NCBI RefSeq assembly: GCF_004087915.1
Contig: NZ_CP035108.1
Location: 124,001-188,000 of the forward strand
Direction: 5' to 3'
From: Geovibrio thiophilus
Lineage (GTDB): Bacteria > Chrysiogenota > Deferribacteres > Deferribacterales > Geovibrionaceae
Length of the DNA: 64,000 nt
Shown here: one piece after another, positions 46,579-53,763 of the stretch
Position numbering within the stretch: the first letter of the stretch is position 1
Layout: the number at the start of each line of letters is the position of its first letter
Made by a program: the position numbers and the translations under genes
Notes under the pieces: model-generated
The model's database searches: none
Seen by the model: only the letters and a program-made list of their open reading frames with translations
Told to the model about the DNA's origin: nothing

Positions 46579-46998
46579 ATGCCCAGACCATTAAAACCAC
46601 GCACAGTAGGTGTTGTGCCGGAAATTTGTCATTTCAAACCCCGGGGGGTTCCGGCTAAGAAGCTGAAAACTGTGGGAATCACTCTTGACGAGTTTGAAGC
46701 TATAAGACTCGCAGACTATGAAGGACTCTCCCACGAGGAAGCCGCCGTGCTTATGAACGTTTCACGCCCCACTTTCAGCAGGCTTGTTGAAAAAGCCAGA
46801 GTAAAGGTGGCGGGATTTCTTGTGAACGGAACCCAGCTTGTGATTGACGGCGGAAATATCGAGTTTGACCCCGACAGAGCATGTGTTAAATGCAAGGAAA
46901 ACATGCCTGAAAAACGTATGGAGCGGAGAAAACGCTCATGCGGGATAATCACCGGATGCGTTGAAGAGGAAACAGAGCTTACAGATGCGCAGGTCTGA
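46579..46998 (+). CDS. DUF134 (UPF0251) family DNA-binding protein
   Basis: A 139-residue protein of the DUF134 family, which is thought to be regulatory. It opens MPRPLKPRTVGVVPEICHFKPRGVP. The family motif LDEFEAIRLADYEGLSHEEAAVLMNVSRPTFSRLVEKAR includes a sigma-70 region-4-like helix-turn-helix (about 50-80). A Cys pair, CVKC, lies near 100, with two more Cys (CGIITGC) near 121-127, suggesting a metal or redox site. GGAGG precedes the ATG. It overlaps the start of the next gene by 14 nt, which may indicate control of that flavoprotein. Confidence 0.88.
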   Translation: MPRPLKPRTVGVVPEICHFKPRGVPAKKLKTVGITLDEFEAIRLADYEGLSHEEAAVLMNVSRPTFSRLVEKARVKVAGFLVNGTQLVIDGGNIEFDPDRACVKCKENMPEKRMERRKRSCGIITGCVEEETELTDAQV

Positions 46999-47443
46999 GA
47001 GAGAGATAAAAGATTATAAATTATTGGAAAATCTGCTGAAGCAGGGTGAAGTGATTCACCTTGCTCTGGCGGACGCCCCCTACCCTTACCTTGTGACCGT
47101 GAACTACGGCTACAGGGATGACGCGCTGTATTTCCACTGTGCGTCACAGGGGCGTAAGATAGATCTTCTTAAGCAAGACCCGAAGGTATATTTCCAGATA
47201 ATTCTGAGAAATGAGCTTGTAAGGGCAGAAAGCGCATGCAGGTGGACAACAAAGTTTACCTCTGTCTGCGGCGAGGCAGATGCTGTTATTCAGGAGAGCC
47301 ATGCGGAAAAGCGTAAGGCGCTGCAAATAATAATGGGCCACTACGGTCTGCATGATTCCGAATTTACCGAAAACATGACCAAAAACATGCTCACGGTGAA
47401 GCTGAACATTGTTTCCCTTTCCGCCAAAAGCAATGAGGAATAA
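46985..47443 (+). CDS. Pyridoxamine 5'-phosphate oxidase-like (NimA-type) flavoprotein
   Basis: A 152-residue split-barrel flavin-binding protein of the PNPOx-like superfamily, closest in pattern to NimA-type proteins: GEVIHLALADAPYPYLVTVNYGY, LYFHCASQGRKIDLLKQDPKVYFQI and TSVCGEADAV. NimA relatives reduce 5-nitroimidazoles or bind haem/FMN; the actual activity here is unknown. The ATG at 46985 lies inside the 3' end of the DUF134 gene; a TTG eight codons earlier is less likely. The two form an operon. Confidence 0.85.
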   Translation: MRRSEREIKDYKLLENLLKQGEVIHLALADAPYPYLVTVNYGYRDDALYFHCASQGRKIDLLKQDPKVYFQIILRNELVRAESACRWTTKFTSVCGEADAVIQESHAEKRKALQIIMGHYGLHDSEFTENMTKNMLTVKLNIVSLSAKSNEE

Positions 47444-47452
47444 ACGGGCAAC

Positions 47453-47575
47453 TTATCACGGTGCCATTCTTAACTGAAGCGAAGGGTCTACGTTTTATCA
47501 CATCAAACTGTACATCATGTCAGTTTGACTTACACGCCCGCACCGTGATAAACACGGCTTCGCTTCAACGCATCC
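47453..47575 (+). repeat. Family B structured repeat, copy B5, with inverted fragments
   Basis: The recognisable core runs from 47503. Hairpin 1 is TCAAACTG/CAGTTTGA around TACATCATGT. TACACGCCCGC follows, then hairpin 2 CCGTG/CACGG (identical to B3) and CTTCGCT. Hairpin 3 is missing. Upstream, TTATCACGGTG (47453) and TGAAGCGAAG (47475) are inverted copies of CACCGTGATAA (47541) and CTTCGCTTCA (47558), so this is a composite. The short open frame across it is not a gene. Confidence 0.65.
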
Positions 47576-47594
47576 CCAAAAAAACAGCTTGTGT

Positions 47595-48554
47595 CTATAA
47601 AAATATCTTCAGTCCGGCATATCTTTTCATAACATTCTCAGCATAGCGCATCCAATCAGCGGGTATTGCGGCGCATCCGTAGATTGCCCCTGCCACGGCT
47701 CCGGTTACGGCGCCGACCGTGTCTGTGTCTCCGCCTATGTTAACTGCCTTCAGGAGCGCCTCCTCGAATGAAGCGGATTCCATATTCAGCCAGATTGCCG
47801 TCTCAAGTGTTGTCACGCAGTACGGTGTGGTCTGGTAGACCTCCGGCTCAAGGAATATATCCCTCAGGTCATCCATAAGCCCTTCGTATTCATCCCGCAG
47901 GGACATCACTGCCTGTTCCGGCTCAAAACCCGAAATGAGCTTCTTGAGGAGCAGGTTGTAGACAACGTTCGTGAATTTGGCTATGGGGTGAGCGTGGGTG
48001 ACCGAGCAGGAGAGACCGGAGGCGTCAATGAGGTTTTTATCCGCGGAGCTGATGTACCAAGCCGTGATAACTGACGAGCGCATGAGGGCTCCGTTTCCGT
48101 TGGATTCCCTGTCGGAAGGGGCGGTGCCTGTCGTGAGCGCCTCCCTTGTGGTGCGCCCTATGTCAAAGGCTTCTCCGGACGGTGTATATGCGCCTTCGAT
48201 AAACCATTTCATGTAGTGTCTGCGTTCATTTTCCGGATTGACGCATCCTTTTTCAAGGAGGCTTTCAGCAAGGGCTATAAGCATTGAAGTGTCATCCGTC
48301 CAGCTTCCGGCGGGCAGTCCATATATTCCGCCTCCGGTTATATCCTTCTGATATTTTCCCTTAAGCTGAACCGGGCGGACCGGCGTAAGCGTGCCCTCTC
48401 CCGACATCTGGGTGAGACCGAGCATATCGCCTATGATATTTCCGGCAATCATCCCCTTGATGCGGTCTTTGAAGTTCTCTTCGGTTTCCGTCAGCACATG
48501 CTGAACCCTTGGCGAATGCAGGCAGTCTGAGACGTTTTCAAAGTTTTCTTCCAT
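47595..48554 (-). CDS. ADP-ribosylglycohydrolase family protein
   Basis: These dimagnesium hydrolases remove ADP-ribose from arginine (DraG, ARH1) or other acceptors. In the 319-residue protein the metal and substrate motifs are intact: GNIIGDMLG near 39-47, GSWTDDTSM near 85, GRTTREAL, NGNGALMRS, and GGDTDTVGAVTGAVAGAIYG near 274-293. An N-terminal extension of about 28 residues precedes the domain. The ATG lies 6 nt after the stop of the PEP-synthase-like gene, so the two form an operon. The target is unknown; no nitrogenase genes suggest a DraG role here. Confidence 0.9.
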   Translation of the reverse strand: MEENFENVSDCLHSPRVQHVLTETEENFKDRIKGMIAGNIIGDMLGLTQMSGEGTLTPVRPVQLKGKYQKDITGGGIYGLPAGSWTDDTSMLIALAESLLEKGCVNPENERRHYMKWFIEGAYTPSGEAFDIGRTTREALTTGTAPSDRESNGNGALMRSSVITAWYISSADKNLIDASGLSCSVTHAHPIAKFTNVVYNLLLKKLISGFEPEQAVMSLRDEYEGLMDDLRDIFLEPEVYQTTPYCVTTLETAIWLNMESASFEEALLKAVNIGGDTDTVGAVTGAVAGAIYGCAAIPADWMRYAENVMKRYAGLKIFL

Positions 48555-48560
48555 AGGGCA

Positions 48561-50363
48561 TCAGTCCTTTATTTCTATTTTGTCTCCGTAAAGCTTTATT
48601 CTTTTACCGTTTCCGATGAGTCCGGCGAAGCGCACTCCGGAGTACAGCGGCGTTTCAGTGCGTATGCAGTATTCCGTGAGGTATGCAAACAGCGGAGCCG
48701 TGTCTGTCACCACTGCGTGGCACCCGTCCAGACAGCTCAGCATCACGGGGGAGAGATTGCGCACAAGGGCAATGTCCGTGAGTCTGTCACCAATGCGGAC
48801 AGGAGCGCAGCCCACACCCTCATAATCCTTATGACCGAACGACACGCAGGGGATTTCCGTCTGCTTTTTTGTCAGCATTTTTTTGACTATTGAGGCAGTG
48901 TCCGCTATGTCCTTTTCGTAAATATCGTAAGGCACAAACTGAGCCGCCGTGCGTTCCCCCTGCCATTTCTTGAACCAAAGGGTGACGGGTATGTTGCCGT
49001 AGTACTCGTCATTATAGAAATTTTTGAGATCAGTGAGGTCAAATGCGAATGCGTCCATTGGGCTTTTTATCAGCCTGCCCTCAACCATTTCACTGCCGAA
49101 GGAGAGCACAAGACCGCTGAGAGCAGCCGAAACGCCGAAGAGAGCTTCCGCCGCCCGATCTCTGAGGTCAAGGCAGGCGTGGAGGCTTTTCACTGCTCTG
49201 CGGAGCTTATCCTTACCGATAAGGAACCTTTTTGCGGCGGGCAGTGCAGCGAACAGAGAATCAAAGTCCGCGGTCTTAAAGCTCCGGTGTATCACCGATT
49301 TTACAGGCGGGTAGAACGGATCAAGAAACGGCGGCATATCGAGAGATGAGTCTATCAGCGATTTTTCTCTTGTGAGATAGACAAACCTCAGCAGGGTTTC
49401 AAAATCCTTCAGCATGGAGTAGGCTTCGGTGAACGCTTCCCACGTTTTAAGCTGGATAAGCTGCATTGTCATTGCGCAGAGGGCTAAAAGCTCGCTGAAA
49501 TCATCTGAGAAGAGGAGTTCTTTAGTGATCTCCTTTGACTTTATGTCCTCTATGCCTTCGGTGATCTCTTCATCGTTTATGGCGAAGATCTTAAGGTTCG
49601 GATGCTTAAAGGATGACTTGGTGTTCTTCACATATATCCACGGAGCGTAGTTCAGCAGGTAGTAGTCCTGAGTTGTTCCGGCGGTGGTGCAGATGTGCTC
49701 GGCGTTTGAGGTGTTGATAAACGGCTTGCCGCATATGCAGGCGAGGGACGGGCTGGATGTTTTCACGTTAACGCTTATCATCAGCGGGTTAAACAAATCA
49801 GGCACAGTCTTTGCGAGGGACAGGGCAAAGGGCGAAAGGGTTTCGGGGAGGTATCCGCTCAGCATACCCCTTCCGTACAGGGTTTTTTCCGGTGCTCCTT
49901 CGTTCTGGGAGAGTGTGTATTCCACTGAGGAAAGAGCTGCGGGAACCGACGGAATCCGCCTGTCGTACAGGTATTTGTCGGCTGGCGTTATCTCCTCCGC
50001 CCTGAAAACGAAGCGCTGGTCCTCCCCTGAGAGGAAAACACCGAGGCGCACGGAAATATCAAGCCCCTTTTCAATATTGACCGCTGTTTCCGCAAGCTTT
50101 ACCATTTTGGCGGGTTCAATATTGGGCTCACCCTCTATGAGGCGCACGAAGTCCTTATAAACGCCTTTAAGCAGAACTGCCCTGAACTCCCCGCTGGTAA
50201 GCCCGACAAGACCTGCGTTGTCGGCAAACACTGTTTCCAGCCAAACCGTCACGGTGCCCGCAGGCATGTCATAGCTTGCTCCGTCAAAGGAAAAGGCGCC
50301 GTTTTCGGACGGACGGATCACTTTTATTCCGAGATTTTCGATTTTATTAAGCATATCTTCCAT
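48561..50363 (-). CDS. Degenerate PEP synthase/pyruvate-phosphate-dikinase-like protein
   Basis: I read this 600-residue protein as a reduced relative of PEP synthase and rifampicin phosphotransferase. Residues about 55-120 resemble only the end of the ATP-grasp domain. GMLSGYLPETLSPFALSLAKTV follows, as in the linker of those enzymes. The C-terminal about 80 residues resemble the swivelling domain (SPVMLSCLDGCHAVVTDTAPLF, then KRIKLYGDKIEI). The catalytic His motif (GG.TSHAA) is replaced by TAPLFAYLTEYC. A Cys/His cluster (CICG...HICTT) lies near 220-235. It probably lacks phosphotransfer activity. The ATG at 50363 is preceded by AAAGGA; the frame extends much further upstream without homology. 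It is paired with an ADP-ribosylglycohydrolase. Confidence 0.6.
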   Translation of the reverse strand: MEDMLNKIENLGIKVIRPSENGAFSFDGASYDMPAGTVTVWLETVFADNAGLVGLTSGEFRAVLLKGVYKDFVRLIEGEPNIEPAKMVKLAETAVNIEKGLDISVRLGVFLSGEDQRFVFRAEEITPADKYLYDRRIPSVPAALSSVEYTLSQNEGAPEKTLYGRGMLSGYLPETLSPFALSLAKTVPDLFNPLMISVNVKTSSPSLACICGKPFINTSNAEHICTTAGTTQDYYLLNYAPWIYVKNTKSSFKHPNLKIFAINDEEITEGIEDIKSKEITKELLFSDDFSELLALCAMTMQLIQLKTWEAFTEAYSMLKDFETLLRFVYLTREKSLIDSSLDMPPFLDPFYPPVKSVIHRSFKTADFDSLFAALPAAKRFLIGKDKLRRAVKSLHACLDLRDRAAEALFGVSAALSGLVLSFGSEMVEGRLIKSPMDAFAFDLTDLKNFYNDEYYGNIPVTLWFKKWQGERTAAQFVPYDIYEKDIADTASIVKKMLTKKQTEIPCVSFGHKDYEGVGCAPVRIGDRLTDIALVRNLSPVMLSCLDGCHAVVTDTAPLFAYLTEYCIRTETPLYSGVRFAGLIGNGKRIKLYGDKIEIKD

Positions 50364-50469
50364 AGCTGAATTATCCTTTTCCCGCCTTCGTTCGTCAAGG
50401 TGATTATTTATTATGAAAAGATGTTGCAGAGTTAAGCTTAATACGGATAATATGAACTTGGAGAACGTT

Positions 50470-51012
50470 ATGAAGGTTTTGATAATTAACGGGAGCCCCC
50501 GTGCAAAAGGCAACTGCGCATGGCTTTCAGAACAGCTTGCTGAAAAATACAGCGGCGAGGACTGCGAGGTTATCGCACTGAAGGATCTTAAATTTTCAAA
50601 CTGCGGCGGATGCGAAAACTGCCGCACAGGTGAAGGAATCTGTGAAACGGACGACGACCTTAAAGCCGTGCTGCCCAAGCTCCTTGAGGCGGATCTGATT
50701 ATTCTCTCCTCCCCCAACTATTACGCGGCGGTTTCAGGCATCTGCAAAACCTTTATGGACAGATGGGTCTGCCTCAAGAAAAGAGCCGGAATCCCCCAGT
50801 TCAGACCGGAGCAGAAGCTGTTCTTTGTCTTTGTTCAGGGCGCGGGGAACAGAGGTCACGGCGAACCGGCAGTGGAATGGGCGAAGAAGGTTTGCACCCA
50901 CTACGGGCTTAAGTTTTACGGAATGGTTATACCCAACTGCGCCGCTGACAGCAGAGACGGCATAAGGCTCAAAATGGATGAAATCCGCATGAACCTGAGC
51001 ATGTTTCTTTAA
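50470..51012 (+). CDS. NADPH-dependent FMN reductase-like flavodoxin-fold protein
   Basis: A 180-residue flavodoxin-fold protein. INGSPRAKGNCAWLSEQL near 5-22 is the FMN phosphate loop. SNCGGCENCRTGEGIC near 43-58 is the Cys cluster typical of iron-sulfur flavoprotein-like or multimeric flavodoxin WrbA-like reductases. SSPNYYAAVSGICKTFMDRW is the second FMN loop. The ATG at 50470 has TTGGAGA before it; an in-frame ATG 19 codons upstream lacks homology. It diverges from the PEP-synthase-like gene. Confidence 0.9.
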   Translation: MKVLIINGSPRAKGNCAWLSEQLAEKYSGEDCEVIALKDLKFSNCGGCENCRTGEGICETDDDLKAVLPKLLEADLIILSSPNYYAAVSGICKTFMDRWVCLKKRAGIPQFRPEQKLFFVFVQGAGNRGHGEPAVEWAKKVCTHYGLKFYGMVIPNCAADSRDGIRLKMDEIRMNLSMFL

Positions 51013-51050
51013 TAACCCGAGCATAAAGAAGCCCGCCCTGAAGGGGATTA

Positions 51051-51080
51051 TTGATTGGCGGTTTTCTTGACAGATATAAT
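51051..51080 (+). promoter_or_regulatory. Sigma-70-type promoter for fba
   Basis: TTGATT, an 18-bp spacer and a perfect TATAAT, ending 18 nt before the fba start codon. The very short leader leaves room only for GGAGG. A TTGACA within the spacer has no -10 at normal distance. Confidence 0.55.
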
Positions 51081-51098
51081 GTAACGGAGGTTTTATAA

Positions 51099-52073
51099 AT
51101 GGCTGTTTCCTACAGAGAATTAGGTCTTGTGAACACAAGGGAAATGTTCAAAAAAGCTATGGAAGGCAAGTACGCCGTACCCGCTTACAACTTCAACAAC
51201 CTTGAGCAGCTTCAGGCGATAGTAACCGCCTGCGTGCAGACCAAGTCACCCCTGATCCTTCAGGTTTCCAAAGGGGCAAGGGAATACGCGAACGCCACCA
51301 TGCTCCGCTATATGGCAATGGGCGCCACGGCGCTTGCCAAGGAAATGGGCTGCGAAATACCCATAGCGCTGCATCTTGACCACGGGGATACCTTTGAGAC
51401 ATGCAAGGACTGCGTTGACTTCGGTTTCTCATCAGTAATGATAGACGGCAGCCACCACTCCTTTGAAGACAACATAGCAGTCACCAAAAAAGTCGTTGAG
51501 TACGCCCACCAGTTTGATGTAACGGTTGAGGGCGAACTCGGTGTTCTCGCAGGGATAGAGGACGATGTTTCCGCCGAGAAATCTCACTACACCAACCCTG
51601 ACGAGGTTGAGGAATTTGTCAAGAGAACAGGCGTTGATTCCCTTGCGATCTCCATCGGCACCTCACACGGGGCTTACAAATTTAAGGTTAAACCCGGCGA
51701 ATCAGTGCCCCCTCTCCGTTTTGACATACTTGAGGAGTGCGAAAAACGTCTTCCCGGTTTTCCCATAGTTCTCCACGGCGCGTCTTCTGTTGTCCCGAAA
51801 TATGTGGAAATCATTAATAATTACGGCGGCAAGCTTGACGGCGCGGTGGGAATCCCCGAGGAGCAGCTGAGAAAAGCCGCCGAAAGCGCCGTGTGCAAAA
51901 TCAACATAGACAGCGACGGCAGGCTGGCATTCACGGCGATGATAAGGGAAACTCTGGCAAAACACCCCGATGAGTTTGACCCCAGAAAATATCTTAAACC
52001 CGCAAGAACAGAGCTTATAGAGCTTTACAAGCATAAAAACCTTAACGTTCTCGGCTCCGCCGGCAAAGCGTAA
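51099..52073 (+). CDS. fba: Class II fructose-bisphosphate aldolase
   Basis: This zinc-dependent aldolase interconverts fructose 1,6-bisphosphate and the two triose phosphates, in glycolysis or gluconeogenesis. The 324-residue protein has the N-terminal FKKAMEGKYAVPAYNFNNLEQLQAI, the metal-site HLDHGDTFETCKDCVDFGFSSVMIDGSHH, EGELGVLAG, SIGTSHGAYKF and LHGASSV. Zinc ligands are retained. AACGGAGG precedes the ATG. It is a single-gene unit ending in a terminator. Confidence 0.96.
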   Translation: MAVSYRELGLVNTREMFKKAMEGKYAVPAYNFNNLEQLQAIVTACVQTKSPLILQVSKGAREYANATMLRYMAMGATALAKEMGCEIPIALHLDHGDTFETCKDCVDFGFSSVMIDGSHHSFEDNIAVTKKVVEYAHQFDVTVEGELGVLAGIEDDVSAEKSHYTNPDEVEEFVKRTGVDSLAISIGTSHGAYKFKVKPGESVPPLRFDILEECEKRLPGFPIVLHGASSVVPKYVEIINNYGGKLDGAVGIPEEQLRKAAESAVCKINIDSDGRLAFTAMIRETLAKHPDEFDPRKYLKPARTELIELYKHKNLNVLGSAGKA

Positions 52074-52086
52074 AAAGACGATTCCC

Positions 52087-52118
52087 AAGCCCTTCTGAAT
52101 AAAACGGGAGGGCTTTTC
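52087..52118. terminator. Terminator between fba and convergent membrane-protein gene
   Basis: AAGCCCT and AGGGCTT flank a 15-nt loop, followed by TTC on the plus strand. It lies between the fba stop and the convergent gene stop at 52118. Confidence 0.75.
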
Positions 52119-52705
52119 TATTTCCTGAGTATTTCCGATTTCGGTTCGAGGATAAGGCTGAACCTGTTGTTTTTCCCTGTGGGCGGTCTTCTGCTTATTA
52201 TGCGGTATTCGCTCCTGACAGCCTCTTCCACGAAACGGTAAAGCTCTTTGGCGTCATATTTTCCGTTGCTCTCAAGGTTAATTGCTCTTTCCGTCCGGTC
52301 GTAATCTATGCGGCAGTAGGGAATATTCAGATCCAAATGCTTTTTCTTGGGGATGAACGGTGAGGCGAGGTCGTTAATATAAGTTTCTATGAGGGTTTTC
52401 TCTTTTTCCGCCGCGGTTTCTATCAGCAGCGGGATCCTTACTCCGAAATAGTGGGTGTAGACGAAGCATGCAAGGCTGACGGACAGTACGAACGCAAGGG
52501 AGTTGAAATCAGGCTCAAAAGGCATGAGACCGCTTACCGCAATAAATCCGGAGAAGCCGCACAAAACGTATGATGATGCCTTAAATCTTATTATTCTGTA
52601 GGATATTATCTCGGAAAACATTGCGAGTATTCCGTAAAGTCCGGCAATCAGAAATAATGTCCTTACCGCTATCAGGGCCAGCGTTCCGCCGTAATCATAA
52701 AACAT
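52118..52705 (-). CDS. Hypothetical membrane protein, 195 residues
   Basis: I do not recognise the family. The N-terminal 95 residues hold three likely membrane helices (about 8-30, 42-60, 66-90). The C-terminal half is soluble and charged, with a possible small domain (LNIPYCRIDYDRTERAINLESNGKYDAKELYRFVEEAV) and a basic end. The ATG at 52705 is the first in frame. It stands alone, convergent with fba. The upstream region is AT-rich. Function unknown. Confidence 0.6.
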   Translation of the reverse strand: MFYDYGGTLALIAVRTLFLIAGLYGILAMFSEIISYRIIRFKASSYVLCGFSGFIAVSGLMPFEPDFNSLAFVLSVSLACFVYTHYFGVRIPLLIETAAEKEKTLIETYINDLASPFIPKKKHLDLNIPYCRIDYDRTERAINLESNGKYDAKELYRFVEEAVRSEYRIISRRPPTGKNNRFSLILEPKSEILRK

Positions 52706-52804
52706 AAATACCTTTTCGGAATCAGTGATAATACATATATCGGTATTAATTATTATAATATTAATCTTAATTCATGAAAGTTCCAGTGAATTTTACCTTA
52801 AATG

Positions 52805-52828
52805 AAAAAAGGAGGCTGTGAAGCCTCC
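52805..52828 (-). terminator. Rho-independent terminator of the FecR gene
   Basis: On the minus strand GGAGGCT and AGCCTCC flank TCAC, followed by TTTTTT. It lies about 140 nt past the stop of the FecR gene, with a family A repeat in between, suggesting that the repeat inserted between gene and terminator. Confidence 0.85.
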
Positions 52829-52870
52829 TCAGACTGGTGATAAATTGCGGGATTTGATATAGAAGATAGA

Positions 52871-52950
52871 TGAGATTGCTTCGCTAAGATCTGCAATGAC
52901 AGTCGGTTACGTCACTATGAGGAGCAAAGAGGCGCGGCAGTCTCAAACTT
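52871..52950 (-). repeat. Family A dispersed repeat, copy A1 (reversed)
   Basis: Read on the minus strand, it runs TTTGAGACTGCCGCG, TTTGCTCCTC, AGTGACGTAA, ACTGTCATTGC and GAAGCAATCTC. The order and sequence match 58462-58538, with a partial copy at 60991. These resemble the small dispersed repeats (CATTGCGA...GAAGCAATCTC) seen in many bacterial genomes. Confidence 0.75.
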
Positions 52951-52967
52951 TTCAGTTTGCTATAAGA

Positions 52968-53753
52968 CTAATGCTCAAAGTCAATGCGGATTCTTGCCCT
53001 TCCTGTGAGCGCCTCCACAAGGTTTTCCCTGTCCTGCGGTTTTTCGTATATCTGGTCTATATCTCTCGTGCCGTCCTGAAGACTGGTCAGTAGGAGGTTC
53101 GGCTGCTGAATAACAGGAGCCCTGTTTTCAGAGAGAGCGCTTCTGTCGGCTAAGCCGTCCGTTTCGTCCTCATAGTCAATGTCGGTCTCCGGCTGGCTGC
53201 GTGTGACGTTCATCTCATCGCTGTCCTGCCTGATCAGCAGCGACTGCCCCGGGTTGAGAAGCACACTCTGCTCCGGCACATCAAGCCTGCTGACCTCCAC
53301 CACACCTTCGTTAACGGTTACCCTCGTGAGCTCGGGCAGAACATCTATGCGGAAGGAAGTGCCCTTGACGCCTATGATCGATGTGGTGGTCTTGACCTTG
53401 AAGTCTCCGCTGACGTCCTCAGACTTGGCAATGTCAAAGAGAACACGTCCTTTCTGAATATCGGCGTTGTAGTCCTTTCCGCGCTCTATGCCGTTTATTT
53501 TCAGCCTGCTTCTTTCATAGATCTTAACGCTGGAGCCGTCCACAAAAGTGACCTCAGCGTAGCTCTTTCTTTTTGTGCGTATGAGGTCGTCGGTGAGGAA
53601 CTCTGTCCCGGGCTTGGCTGCCCTGCCCACCACCTGCTGCTCTTTCAGGACTTCGACTTTTCCGTTAACCAGTTTTATATCTCCCGCTTTTTCCGCAGCA
53701 AAAGCAGGGAGTGCGAGGAGAAAAGCGGTCAGTAATATTGCTGTTGATCTCAT
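52968..53753 (-). CDS. FecR-domain periplasmic protein
   Basis: In this 261-residue protein a clear signal peptide (cleavage near AFA-AEK, residue 19-20) is followed by a FecR domain (about 45-160: VGRAAKPGTEFLTDDLIRTKRKSYAEVTFVDGSSVKIYERSRLKI, TTTSIIGVKGTSFRID, VNEGVVEVS, GQSLLIRQ). It lacks the transmembrane anchor and anti-sigma part of classical FecR, so it is the secreted type found with surface or secretion systems. It starts 10 nt after the TPR/beta-barrel gene, so the two form an operon. Confidence 0.88.
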   Translation of the reverse strand: MRSTAILLTAFLLALPAFAAEKAGDIKLVNGKVEVLKEQQVVGRAAKPGTEFLTDDLIRTKRKSYAEVTFVDGSSVKIYERSRLKINGIERGKDYNADIQKGRVLFDIAKSEDVSGDFKVKTTTSIIGVKGTSFRIDVLPELTRVTVNEGVVEVSRLDVPEQSVLLNPGQSLLIRQDSDEMNVTRSQPETDIDYEDETDGLADRSALSENRAPVIQQPNLLLTSLQDGTRDIDQIYEKPQDRENLVEALTGRARIRIDFEH

Positions 53754-53763
53754 CTTTTGCTCC

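Noticed and set aside
47461-47646. Short plus-strand frame after the PNPOx-like gene
   Set aside because: It runs through repeat copy B5 and into the end of the convergent ADP-ribosylglycohydrolase gene.
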